From assembly GCA_019448385.1 (NCBI GenBank), contig JAGTXO010000028.1:310001-374000 (forward strand): 64,000 nt of DNA. The letters run 5' to 3'. The notes under the pieces were generated by a model. That model searched no databases. It was given only the letters and a program-made list of their open reading frames with translations, and was not told the origin of the DNA. This DNA comes from Diacronema lutheri (Eukaryota; Haptophyta; Pavlovophyceae; Pavlovales; Pavlovaceae). Below are positions 1 to 10,228 of the stretch, one piece after another (within the stretch, counting starts at the first letter, position 1; each line of letters starts with the position of its first letter). Position numbers and translations under genes: made by a program.

Positions 1-1156
1 GCCCTCCGCTGCGCGGGTGGCCGAGTGGCGCGCCCTAGCTCACACGAGCGGCGCGCAGCGCTTTGCGCCCGTGCGGCCGTGGTCGGGCGCGGACGAGGCG
101 CTCGACGCCGACAGCGAGCGCGGCTCGCGCGCCGGCGGCAGTGGCGTACGCGCGCCAGGGCCGGCGCCGCGCAATTATTTTGGCGCGTCCTCGCCCGTCC
201 AGCTTGGCGCGATCGACGCGTTCATCTCGCACTCGTGCGCGCAGCTGGCCGCGCGCCGCCTCGGCGGACAAAAGCCGCACGCCGCGCGCCGCCGCTAACT
301 GTCGCCGTCACGCGCGCGCGCGCGCGTTGCGCCGCGCCCGCCGCGTCTTTGCCCATCTGCGCGCGTGCAGATGGCACGACGACCCGATCAGCAAGTTTGC
401 CGCGCTCCAACAGTGGCGGCGTGAGTTTGTGCGCATGCACGGCCGGGAGCCGACCGTCTGGTGAGCGCGCACGCGGCGCGCGAGCGCGTGGCCTCGAGGC
501 GCCATGTCTTGCAGGCCGTGTGCGGCGAGGAGCGTGCGCGGGCGGGCGGGCGGGCGGGTGAATGGGCTGCCAGACGTCCGCCGCAGCGTGCACGGTCTCA
601 GCGCACGATTGCCCTCCCTTCCGCTGTTGGGGCGGGCGTCGCTCGCGCAGGCTCGACCGGGTGTGCATCGCAGCTACCGGCGCTACCCGTGTATCTCGCC
701 GGCTGCAAGAGCCTGCTCGCGCTGCACGGGCCCACCTACTTTCAACGGCTCTGGTGCGTGCTCGAGCTGCACATCTTTTACCAGATGGGCGGCTCGCTCG
801 ACCAGATCCAGTTTGTGCGCGTCGACGGCGGCGTGCACGCCGCGTTGGCCGCATCTGCCGTCGGCGGTGGGCCGTCAGCTTCGCCGCCGCCCGGTGACGA
901 GACGCCGTCGCGCAACCTCTTCGACGTGCGGCGAGCAACGGCGACCGACCCGTTTGATCACGCGCGGCTGCTCGCGGTGATCGAAGGGAATGGCCAAGGC
1001 ATTGTCGCCTTCAACGAGTGGGTGCGCGGACTTCTGCACCTCGCGCATATGCGCGACGAGCTCAGCGCGCAACGGCGCGCCGCCGCGGCCGGCGGCTCCG
1101 TTGGCACTGGGTCAAGGGGTCGCACGCCCTTGAGTGTCAGGCGCCACCCGGCTTAA
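1..1156 (+). pseudogene. 5'-truncated 'FISHSW...RLWCVLEL' protein gene with an internal break
   Basis: The gene starts before the window or in its first bases. Exon 1 ends at 234 (IDAFISHS), exon 2 is 371-460 (WHDDPISKFAALQQW...GREPTVW), and exon 3 opens at 651 with LDRVCI. The joins at 234/371 and 460/651 keep phase and give FISHSWHDDP and TVWLDRVCI. This matches a TIR-like protein family common in algae, with the order FISHSW, WLDK-CID, LPVFLAGC and RLWC-ELF. Directly after LDRVCI (669) the expected continuation LPALPVYLAGC, GPTYFQRLWCVLEL is in the +1 frame, and about eight family residues are missing. That frame then runs open to a stop at 1154-1156. The break could be a real deletion (pseudogene), a sequencing error or an unrecognised junction. 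Biochemical role unknown. Confidence 0.6.
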
Positions 1157-1172
1157 ATTTGACAACGGCCTT

Positions 1173-2773
1173 TCACCGCGCGTGCGCCGCGCGGCGACTC
1201 GCCAGCCGCGACGCCTCGGCGTCGGCGTACGCACTCGGTCCGCCGCGCATGAGACCGGTCTGCCAGCCGCCAAACTGCGCGAGCGCGTGCGCGCCGTGCG
1301 CGACGATGGCGGCGGCGGCCGCACGCATCTCGTCGCCGAGTGAGGTGCGCCAGTTGCCCGGCGGCGCAAGTGGCGCGAGCGAGCGCCGGACCTCGACGCG
1401 GTTGCACCGCTCCGACGCGAGCGTCGCGTCGAGCAGGATCCGCCGGCAGAGGCCGGCGCGCAGCGCATCGAGCCATCCGCCCGTGCGCGCGTGCGCGTCA
1501 AAAGAATAGGAGATGCGGAGGAGTGGGAGGAGGAGGAGCAGCCGGAGAGCGACGACGAGGAAGAGGCCGAGCGCCGCGGGCTCGTGGAATGTCGCGTGGC
1601 GCAGCTTCGCGACAATCTGCGGCACGAGGTGCACGATGGCCGCCTGCGCCGCGTGCGCGCGGCGCGGCGCGGCGCGGCGCGGCGCGGCGGCGCAGCGTCG
1701 AATGCGCGGCGCGGCGTTCAGCGCGCGCACGCGGCGCGCAAGCGCGCAAGCCGAGCCGCGCGCACGCGGCACGGCGCGGCACGGCACAGCGCGGCGCGGC
1801 ACGGCGCGGCGCGCACGTGCAGCTCAAACGCGAAGGCTGCGCCACGCTTCTCCCACCGCGCCGCACGCGCCGCGCCGATGGCGCCACGCCGGCCGCCGCC
1901 GCCGCGCCGCGGGGCACGAGGCGTGCCCGCGCCGCGTGCGCCCGGCGGCGGTGTGGATGGCAAGCGGACGCGCGCATGCGCGAGGCTCGTTGCGATGCGC
2001 GCGAGCGTCGGCGCGAGCGTCGGCGCGCACAGTCGCGCGAGCGGCGAGAGAAGCGGATGGAGCGGCTCGAGTTTTGCAGACGCCGAGCTGACAAGCCAAT
2101 AACAAAGCAGTGGCGCGCGCCAGTGCATGTAGCTGCCGAGCAGCGCGGACACACGCGCGCGCTGCGCGACGAGCACGCGCGCGATGCGCGCGAACGACGC
2201 GCGCGCGCGCACGCCGCGCTCGACCATCGCCGCCACGCATGCGTCGAAGCCCGAGCTCGCGCCGGGCGAGCTGCCGTCTCGCCGGCCCGCGGCGCAGCTC
2301 TCGGCGCGCGCGGGCGAAAAACGGAGCGCACCGCAGCGCGCGGGCGCGCCGCGCTCGGCCGCCGCGGGCAGCACCGCGCGCCGCCGCCCGCCCAACGTGC
2401 CGACGCGCGCCCGCGCCGCGTCCGCGCGCTTGGGCCGGCCGAGCCCGCCGAGCAGCGAGACGTGCCGCTCAAGCTCGTCCAAAGTGACGCGGCGTATCGT
2501 GCGGCCAAAGCGCTCGGCCTCGACGGTGAGCGCGAGCCGCAGCTCCGTCACGTCGTGCCGGACGATCCGCAGCACGAGCTCCGTCGGCGAGGCCGGCTGC
2601 TCGGCCCCCATCCATGCCGCGCGCGTCGTGCTGCGCCCGAGGGCGACGGCGCGGAACCGCGCGGGCGCTCGCGCGCTCGCACGCGAGAAGGGCGGCGCGG
2701 GCAGCGCCACGAGCGCGGCGGCGCACAGCAGCGCCACGCCGGGCCGGCGCTCCGCGCCTTTGCGCGCAATCAT
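1173..2773 (-). CDS. Predicted multi-pass membrane protein of unknown function
   Basis: Two exons are proposed: 2773-1817 and 1643-1173, with donor GTGCGC and acceptor GCGCAG. The join is in phase and gives about 475 residues. The N-terminus has a hydrophobic leader (ALLCAAALVALPAPPF), which reads as a signal anchor or targeting peptide. Further hydrophobic stretches are WRAPLLCYWLVSSA and, in exon 2, LGLFLVVALRLLLLLPLL. The 173-bp intron is full of GGCGC repeats. I do not recognise a family. It is head-to-head with the sulfotransferase gene, with 173 bp between start codons. Confidence 0.5.
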
Positions 2774-2946
2774 TGCCCACGCCCGGCCTTCTCGAAGGGA
2801 TCACAAAAAGTAAAAAGGTTTTACTATGGGGCCTTGGGTTCGGGGACGTCTTATCGAACCCGTTTCCAGTTTGGGCGCGAAGAGCGCTGGGTGCGCTCTT
2901 GGGTGCGCCTGTCGCCCGGCTGCACGGCGCGGACAGCACGGGCTTC

Positions 2947-4356
2947 ATGCCGCGTGGCGCGCGCTTGCTGCTCACAGCCGCCGCGCTCACCGGCGCGCGC
3001 TGCGGCACTCGTGGCGCGCTCGAGGCAGTGTTGCATGTTGGCCCCCACAAGACGGGCTCGACCACGCGTGCGCGCGCGCGCCGCGCGCGCGCCGCGCGCG
3101 CGCATGCGCCTCTCGCGCCGGCGCGTCGCATGCGCGCGACCGGCGCGCGTGAGCCGCGCACGCGCGCGCGCGCGCGCCGCGGGCCGACGCTCGGTGCGCA
3201 GTCGAGGCTGCGACGCTCGTGCTGCCTGGCGTGCGCAACCTGCTTATCAACCGCGATTCGTTCGCGCTCGCGCACGACATGCCGGGCAAATACGTCGGCG
3301 CAAAGGCGCACGCCAACCTCGCCGACGCGCTGCTCTCGCCGGACATGCTCTCACACCCGACGTGGCCGTGGTTTGTCGCTTACGCGCGAAAGAGCCACGC
3401 GGCCGGCAAGCGCCTCTTCATCACGACAGAAAACCTCTCCGTCGTGCCGAGCGTGCCCAACCTGCGCCGTCTCCTGTCGACGCTCTCAGCCGGCATCGGC
3501 TACCGCGTGCGAGTCGTCGTCATCCACCGACGCCTCTTCGACAAGCTGCCGTCGGTGCACTCGGAGCTCTACATGGCCGAATATAGGCCAATCCTCGCCG
3601 TGCGCGAGTACCTGCCCATCGTCGTGCGCGCACAGGCCGCCCCGACCGGTCGCCGCAGCAGTGCCGCGCCTGCGCTGCTGCTGCACGCCGCACCCGCTCA
3701 GCCGTTCGCCGCGCGAGGCCGCCGCCGCCGCCTCCGCGTAGGACTGGATCGTTCAACGCGATGCGCACGTGAGCAGCCGGTTCTACCAGACCGTTCGGCT
3801 GCGAAACCAGTTCGCGGGGCTTGGTGCGGCGGAGGTGTCCGTGATGAACATTCACCGACTGCCGGCGGGCGCGTCGCTCACGGCTGAGTTCGTGTGCAAC
3901 CACCTGCGCGCAAACTTCACGTGCAGCCGGCTGCGCTCGCGCGGCGCGCCAAAGGTGCTGCTCAAGAACGCGCGGCCGCGCGGGATGAGCACGCTCTTCG
4001 ACCTCATCTATGGCGCGGCGCGCGCCGCCGGCATCGCGCGACTCCGCCCAGACCGCGCGCTCGCGGTGCTCGCCGAGCACGGCGCGGACGCGCGCACGCG
4101 CCCGCAGATCCCGTTCCGCTGCCTCAACCAGACCGTCCTCAAGGGCATCTGGCGCGCGGCACTCGGCGAGGAGCGCGCGCTCCACGGCGCGGCGCCCTTC
4201 CGCGAGCGCGAGCGCGCCGAGCTGCGCGACATGTACGAGGCCAAGGTGCGCGACCTCTGCAGCGCAGATGTGGGCGTCGCGCTGCGAATGGCGCAGTGGG
4301 CGCAGCCGCTCAAGGCCGCGCTCGAAGCCGGCCGCGTGGACGCGCCCGCGCAATGA
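2947..4356 (+). CDS. PAPS-dependent sulfotransferase-like protein, probably secretory
   Basis: Three exons (2947-3067, 3202-3623, 3742-4356) join in phase to about 385 residues. The chosen ATG gives a signal peptide (RGARLLLTAAALTGARCG). It is followed by VLHVGPHKTGSTT, the 5'-phosphosulfate-binding loop of sulfotransferases, with the lysine and TGST present. The first join restores KTGSTTLEAATLVLPG and the second restores LPIVDWIVQRDAH. Such proteins move sulfate from PAPS to carbohydrates or other acceptors, usually in the Golgi; the acceptor cannot be told from sequence. The remaining body, with SSRFYQTVRLRNQF and FDLIYGAARAAG, fits algal carbohydrate-type members. Introns are 134 and 118 bp with GTGCGC donors. 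Confidence 0.8.
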
Positions 4357-4404
4357 TGCACGGCCGGCGCGGGGAGTGGGCCCGGAGTCGCCGCGGCTCA
4401 ACGC

Positions 4405-4462
4405 AAATAAGACGTATACTAACGACGCTTACAAAATAAGACGTATGGGGTACTCATGAGTA
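4405..4462. repeat. AT-rich island with solo TIR-like 17-mer between direct repeats
   Basis: In the 277-bp spacer before the PP2C gene lies a short AT-rich patch. The 12-mer AATAAGACGTAT occurs twice and brackets TACTAACGACGCTTACA at 4417-4433. The same 17-mer recurs at 42197 and 42517 as the end of an inverted-repeat element. A perfect palindrome TACTCATGAGTA follows. This may be the scar of an excised small transposon. The rest of 4357-4633 holds nothing else I can name. Confidence 0.5.
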
Positions 4463-4633
4463 TTAAGAAAACCGCGGCTCAGGGCGCGCGCTGCGGGCGG
4501 AACTTGTGAGAGGGTCGGCCGAGGCGCGGGGGCGACGCTTGGCTCGTGCGCGAGGAGCGAGCGCGTGGCGGTCGCGCGCGCGCCCACGCGACCGACGCCC
4601 TAGGCGGCCCTAGGCGAGCATCGACGTGCTGAG

Positions 4634-6013
4634 ATGGGGTCGTACGCGTCGGTCGCCAACACGCGCAAGGACGTGTCCGAGGGCGTCGTCGGCCCGCTCG
4701 CGTTCGGCGTGGCGGAGATGCAGGGCTGGCGCAAGACGATGGAGGACACGCACATCGTCGCGCGCGTGCGCGACCCGCCCACGCACGTGCCGCACGCGGC
4801 CGGCGGTGCCGCCGACGCGGCCGAGGACAGCGACGACGTGTACGTGTTTGGCGTCTTCGACGGGCACGGCGGTCGCGAGGTGGCGCACTTTTGCAAGCTG
4901 CACTTCGCAGAGACGCTGCCCACGCTGCCGTCGTGGCGCGCGCGCGCCTTTGCCCCGCTCCTTCGCGAGGCCTTCCTCGCGATGGACGAGATGCTCCTCG
5001 AGCCGCGATACTACGCGGAGCTCGGCGCGCTGCGCGGCACGCCGCCGCCGGCGCCCGGCGGCGCGTCGGGCGCGGATCGGGGCCGCGTGGACGCGCTCGT
5101 GCGCAACATTGAGAGCAGCGCGATCATCCCGATCGACGACACGGCGCAGCGGCTGCGCGCCGTGCTCGCGCTGCAGAAGCCGCTCGGTGGCGCCGGCGGC
5201 ATGGCATCGTCGCCCGTCGCCGGCTCGACCGACACGGCGGAAGGCGCGCCGGCGAGCGCGGCGGAGGCGGCGGGTGGCGGCGCCGGCGGCGCGCTCGCGC
5301 CGGCTGAGCGCTCGCGCCCGCCGCCCGCGCGCTACGACCCGCTCGGCCACGTGCAGGCCGGCTGCACGGCGATCGTCGCGTGCGTCCATCGACGCACGCT
5401 GCACGTGGCGAACGCGGGCGACTCGCGCGCGGTGCTCAGCCGCGGCGGCGAGACGGTGGTGCTCAGCGTGGACCACAAGCCGGCGCACCCGACCGAGTAC
5501 GAGCGCATCACCAAGGCGGGCGGGTGGGTCTCAGACGCCGGCCGCGTGAACGGCAACCTCAACTTGTCGCGCTCGATAGGCGACCTGCGCTACAAGCGGA
5601 ACGAGGCGCTCGAGCCGGACGAGCAAGTCATCACCGCCGCGCCAGACGTGCGCTCGATTGAGCTGCAGGCGGACGACGAGTTCTGCGTCCTCGCGTGCGA
5701 CGGCATCTGGGACGTCAAGACCTCGGAGCAGGTCGTGCACTTTGTGCGCGCGCGGCTGCAGCGCGCGGACGCCGCCGTGGTAGCGCGCGCCGCCGCGCCG
5801 CCGGGCGCGGACAGCGCCGACGGCGCAGGCGTGGTGGGCGGGCACGGCGGCGCAGGCGCGCGCGCGCCGCTCCTCTCCGCCATCGCCGAGGAGCTCTTCG
5901 ACGAGTGCATCTCGCGCAACCCCGCGGAGACGGCCGGGATCGGCGCGGACAACATGACGTGCTTGATTGTCGATCTGCGCGCGCACTGCGCACCGCGCGT
6001 CGGCGGCACGTGA
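4634..6013 (+). CDS. PP2C-family (PPM) protein serine/threonine phosphatase
   Basis: Uninterrupted 459-residue frame. PPM motifs are in order: KTMEDTH (35-40), VFGVFDGHGGREV (about 71-83), GCTAI, VANAGDSRAVL, SVDHKP, NLSRSIGDLRYK, VLACDGIWDV, and GADNMTCLIV near the C-terminus. The acidic residues that bind the two Mg/Mn ions (in MED, DGHGG, CDG and DN) are all present, so it should be active. A glycine- and alanine-rich insert (about 135-235) splits the domain after the DGHGG segment. The protein begins MGSYAS, so N-myristoylation is possible. The substrate is unknown. Confidence 0.93.
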   Translation: MGSYASVANTRKDVSEGVVGPLAFGVAEMQGWRKTMEDTHIVARVRDPPTHVPHAAGGAADAAEDSDDVYVFGVFDGHGGREVAHFCKLHFAETLPTLPSWRARAFAPLLREAFLAMDEMLLEPRYYAELGALRGTPPPAPGGASGADRGRVDALVRNIESSAIIPIDDTAQRLRAVLALQKPLGGAGGMASSPVAGSTDTAEGAPASAAEAAGGGAGGALAPAERSRPPPARYDPLGHVQAGCTAIVACVHRRTLHVANAGDSRAVLSRGGETVVLSVDHKPAHPTEYERITKAGGWVSDAGRVNGNLNLSRSIGDLRYKRNEALEPDEQVITAAPDVRSIELQADDEFCVLACDGIWDVKTSEQVVHFVRARLQRADAAVVARAAAPPGADSADGAGVVGGHGGAGARAPLLSAIAEELFDECISRNPAETAGIGADNMTCLIVDLRAHCAPRVGGT

Positions 6014-6097
6014 GCGCGCGCTGTGGGACCCGGCGGGGGCGCGCGGGTGGCCGATGAGTAGGGCGGCACGGCCGGAACGTCACGGGCACAGGGGTCA

Positions 6098-7360
6098 TCA
6101 GTCATGGGACCGTGGGGGCCGTACGTAAATGCCGGCGGCGTGCGCCCTCCTCCTCTGCGGCCGTTCGTGCCAGCTCGCCGCCGGCCCATGGGCGTCCGCG
6201 CTCGGCGCGTCGCGCGTGTCGTGCGCGGTGCGTGCGCCCGCGCGCCGCGCGATGCGCCCCGTGCCAACTGCCGTCGCGGCCGACTTCGCGCGTGGCGTCG
6301 TGCCGCGTTTGGGCGGCGCGTTATGCGCGAACGGCCCGTTGGCAACGCGCTTGCACGTGCCGTCGAACGCGCGGTCCCAACCCGTGCTCGCCGCATTGCT
6401 CGCGCACTGCACGGCAATTGGCGCCACATCGTAGGGCGCGAGGTCGACGGGAATTTCGGCGTCAATGGTGGCGCCCCCAAGCGTGAGCGTGACGCGCACC
6501 GCGCGGAAGCGGACGCCGGCTGCGGCGGCTTCGCGGCACGCGCGCGCAAACGCTGGGTCGTGATGGTCGGAAGGGCGCACGCCCGCGAGCACGTCAGCGC
6601 GCTGCACGACGAAGAGCACGGTCGCGCGCTCGCCGACCGCGACGCGCGCGGCGAGCTCGCGGACGTGCCGCGCCGCCCTCTCAGAAACGGAGTCCGGGAA
6701 GTAGCCGAAGGTGTCGTCGTACACCATGTGACAGTTCTTCACCTCAAGCCAGTGCGCATTCAGGCCGGCCGGGCCGGCCGGACCGGCCGTGCCGTTCTCG
6801 CCGGCCGGCTCGACCAGCAGGAAGTCGCACCGGCCGCGAGGCTCCGCCTTGCCTGCCGGCGTGGCGCGCGCCGCGGCTGCCGCCTTGCGCTTGCGCGCTG
6901 CGGGCGGGTCAGGCGCTAGCGTGGCGTCGACGGCGGGCAGGACGAGCGGCGCGTGCGTCAACGGAAGCGCCACCTCCCGCTGGAGCGCCTCGTACTCGCG
7001 CAGCCCTTCGAGCGTGCGCGCGCGCAGCAGCGCGAGCGCGAGGTCGTTGGGCCACTGCGTGTTGCAGCCGCACAGAACGGGCGAGGCGGCGCCAGGCGGC
7101 ACGTGCTCGAGCAGCTCCCACGTGTACGCGCACTTGCGCTGACGCTCCACCGGCGCGAGCGACAGGAAGACGCGCGCTCCGATCGTGACAAAGGCCTCCA
7201 TCCGGCCCGGGTTGACGCAGTGCGCGACGACGGGCGGCGCGCCTGCGGCGGCGCCATCCAGGATGACGTCGGCGAGGAAGCGGTCGCGCCGCGCAACCAG
7301 GCGGCCGGCAAGCAGCTCCGTGGGGAAGGGGACGAAGGCGAGCGGGCACGCGGCGAGCAT
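6098..7360 (-). CDS. sfsA: SfsA family protein (sugar fermentation stimulation A-like)
   Basis: The core has RDRFLADV near the N-terminus, CVNPGRM, KCAYTWELLEHV, CNTQWPNDLA, RCDFLLVE, HWLEVKNC, FPDSVSERAARHVREL and VLFVVQRADV, in the order of bacterial SfsA. SfsA is a nucleic-acid-binding, nuclease-fold family first named for maltose metabolism; its role in algae is not established. I place the start at MLAACPLAFVPFP (7360). The frame is open up to an ATG at 7525, which would add a 55-residue basic leader that could be organellar. After the core, about 120 basic residues of low complexity precede the stop, so the true 3' end may differ. Confidence 0.82.
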   Translation of the reverse strand: MLAACPLAFVPFPTELLAGRLVARRDRFLADVILDGAAAGAPPVVAHCVNPGRMEAFVTIGARVFLSLAPVERQRKCAYTWELLEHVPPGAASPVLCGCNTQWPNDLALALLRARTLEGLREYEALQREVALPLTHAPLVLPAVDATLAPDPPAARKRKAAAAARATPAGKAEPRGRCDFLLVEPAGENGTAGPAGPAGLNAHWLEVKNCHMVYDDTFGYFPDSVSERAARHVRELAARVAVGERATVLFVVQRADVLAGVRPSDHHDPAFARACREAAAAGVRFRAVRVTLTLGGATIDAEIPVDLAPYDVAPIAVQCASNAASTGWDRAFDGTCKRVANGPFAHNAPPKRGTTPRAKSAATAVGTGRIARRAGARTAHDTRDAPSADAHGPAASWHERPQRRRAHAAGIYVRPPRSHD

Positions 7361-7551
7361 CGGCTGGGAGCCCCCGCTCTCGTCGCGTCTTGTGGCAAGA
7401 CTACATACAGTATGGTGGGAGTATGCGTGCGCCTTCAGTTCGCCGCGTACGGCACGCGCAGCTCCTGCTCGCGCGCGCGCACTTGGCTGCGCGGACAGGC
7501 GCCACCGCAGCGCCGCGCCGACCACAGCGCCTGATGTGAGTCACGTCATCA

Positions 7552-10041
7552 TCAAGACGACGCGCCGACAGCTTTCTCGAGCTCCTTGAGGGCGCACTGC
7601 CTGTCCCACGCGCTCCGCAGCACCGCCTTCTCCTCTGCCTTGCGCTGCAAATCGCGCTCGCGCGACTCGCGCAGTTCGGACGAGACGAGCTGGATGATCC
7701 CAGTCTGCGCAATCAAGTCCTCGCTCGCCTGTGCCTCCTGGGCACGCCGCTTGGCCGCCACCTGCGTCACGCGTATCGTGCGAAGGGAAGAGCCGAAGGG
7801 GCGCCACGGCACCGCGCGAGTGAGCCTTCTGGCGCCACGCGCGGGCTTTGGCCTGGTGCGCGCTGCCCGCTCCACGCGCGCCGCCCTGCCGCCGCACGAA
7901 AGAGGGCTCAAAAGGCCTCAAGCGAGGCGTGCGCACCTGCTGGTCGAGCGTCGAGCGCAGCTGCTGGCGCGTCGCCTCCTCCTGCTCAAGGTTGCGTGGC
8001 TTTGGCCTGGGCAGCCCCAAGACGACGGGCGGCACCTTGTGCAGCTTCTTCTCGAGTTCCATGGCTTTCTTGCTGTTGATACAAAGGGAAGGGGGTGGGG
8101 GGCGGGCAGGATCAGCAGGGCGCGCGCTGGCGCGGCTGAACGAGCAGCGCTCACGAGGCAAAATGGGGAACTGGAGTGCACGCGCGCACCACGCCGCGTG
8201 GCCCGCTGAACCCTTCACCCCCCCCGCCGCCGCGGCCGCGCGCCCGAGCTCCGCCGCCGGCGCGCGGTGGGGCGCCCTGCGCGCGCGCACGTGTTTTGCG
8301 ACCATTCCATCTGCCGCTTGAGATATTCGCTCATCTCCGCCGTCCGCCGCTTGCCCTCCTCGCGCCTGAGCAGCTCGGCGTGCTCGGCGAGCGCCGCCTG
8401 CTCGTGGGCGTACGCGCGCGCGGCCTCGTCCGCGCCCGCCCTCGATGCGAGAAACGACGTGTATCTCGAGTATGCATCATCAATCGCCGCCTGCATCGCG
8501 AGGTGCGGCCGATCCGCGCTCACGCCCGCCGAGGCCGCCGCCGGCTCGGGCAGGTCCATCGGGAGCGACGTGGGCTCGGGTGTGCCAGGCGCCGAGCCGC
8601 GCGCGTGCCGGCCGCGCACTCCGGAGAGCGATCCGCCATACTCGCTCCCACCGCGGCTGCTCGTGCTGTACGCTCCGGACGGCGCGGCGCCAAGCGAGCG
8701 CCGCGCGTCCTCGCGCTCGCGCAGCTGCTGGTCGAGGTTGGCGCGCAGAATGGCGTTGGACGCCCTCGTGTGCGCAGCCACCTCCTCCTCCGTCCGGAAC
8801 GGAAAAAAATCCGCCGTTGAGCCGACCTGCCGCGCGTCGCGGTCGCGCAGCGCCTTCTCGTGCGCCTGCACCTGCACTCGCCGCGGCGCGCGCGCGTCGC
8901 GAGCGCGCCACACGGGTGTGAGCGCGCGCGGGGGCGGATGCGCGTGCCGGAGACGTGTGCGCCGCGCGCGCGTGGTCTCTGCGTCTTTGTCCTATACCTG
9001 GTGGATGAGCGCGACATCGCGCAGGTTGGAGCGACGCTGCACGCGCTCCTCGAGCTCGAGGACCATCTCGCCGCGCAGGCGCGCCATGTCCGACGCGAAC
9101 TGGTCCGCCTCCGACTCGTGCTCGGCGCGCGCGGCCGACGCCTTGCGCGCGAGCTGCGCGGCGTGGCTCAAAAGCACATCGCGCGGATCGAGCTTTGGCG
9201 GCTTCTTGATCGTCGGGCGGCGCGGGCGCTGGAGCGGCGGGTCGGCAACCGAACCGGCGGTTGGCGCCGGCTTTCCCGACGCGCGCCCACCCGACGTCTG
9301 CGGCCGCGTGCCCGCCCCACTCAGCCGGCTCGCCGCAGTGGACGGGCGCGCGCCGCCGGCGCCGCCCGTCGCCGACGCGCCGACGATGCCGAGGTCTGCG
9401 TCGGCGTCGGCAGCGGTATTGCCAAAGTTGACGCTGCGCTGCGCGCCTTGCCCGCCGCCCACAGCAGCCGCTGCCGCGCCCGCGCGCTTCTTGCGCGCGT
9501 CGAGGGCGCGCGCGCGCTCGTCGGTCGAGAGGAAGTGGAACTCGACCGAGCGGTTCTCGCAGACGAGCTTGCCGAAGAGGAGGTCGACTGTGACGATGCC
9601 ATATGCGCGATCGTCCGAGCAGAACTCGCCGAGCCGCTCGATCGCGTCCTTGAGCGCCGCCTCGACGGTCTCGCGCAGCACGACCTCGCCGAGCTTGTCC
9701 GTCGCCATCTGCGTCACCTTGCCAATGTCGACGTCGAGCGGCCGGCCGGTGCGCGAGTCGAGCGCGGCGGGCTTGGGGCGGCGGTCGTGCAGGCCATGCC
9801 GGTGCGCATACCCCTCGTTCATCACGAACATTGGGTTGAAGAACTCCATCGGACCGATCTTGTCGCGCCGCAGCGTGAAGTCGCCGAGCTCGAGGCAGCG
9901 GACGGCCGTCTTGGCGTGGAGCTGCTCGGTCATCCATGTGGTGAACGACTCCCAGATCGCCGCCATGAACTTGGCGTCGACCGCCGAGAGCTTGGGCCGG
10001 CTCACCACCGACGCGAGCAGCTGCTGCGTGTTGACCGTCAT
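7552..10041 (-). CDS. CCDC81-like HU-domain centrosomal/ciliary protein
   Basis: Four exons (10041-8998, 8871-8291, 8072-7937, 7761-7552) join in phase to about 656 residues. The N-terminal 190 residues match the CCDC81 HU-fold region: IWESFTTWMTEQLHAKTAV, ELGDFTLRRDKIGPMEFFNP, then a second unit with KDAIERLGEFCSDD and FGKLVCENRSVEFHF. The middle is proline- and serine-rich. The C-terminal half is charged and likely coiled coil (AHEKALRDRDAR, NAILRANLDQQLRERE, QEEATRQQLRSTLDQQ, SELRESRERDLQRKAEEKA). CCDC81 proteins locate to centrosomes or basal bodies, so a flagellar role is inferred. Donors are GTATAG, GTGCGC and GTGCGC. Confidence 0.8.
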
Positions 10042-10228
10042 GGGGCGCGCTCACCCTCGACCAGGCAGTCCCAGGCGAAACGGCGGGCCGCAAAGATTGA
10101 ACTGTCAACGTCGGCAAGGTGACTGAGTGAGCGACGGTGTCTCGCCACCGACTGCGTCAGTGACGGACTGCGTCACGACTTGCCGACGACTCCGACGAGC
10201 GCGGCCGGGGCCCACGCGCACGGCGCGT

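Noticed and set aside
1718-2508. Long overlapping ORFs on both strands in GC-rich sequence
   Set aside because: At this GC content stop codons are rare, so frames of several hundred codons arise by chance. Arg/Ala-rich frames without motifs were treated as shadows.
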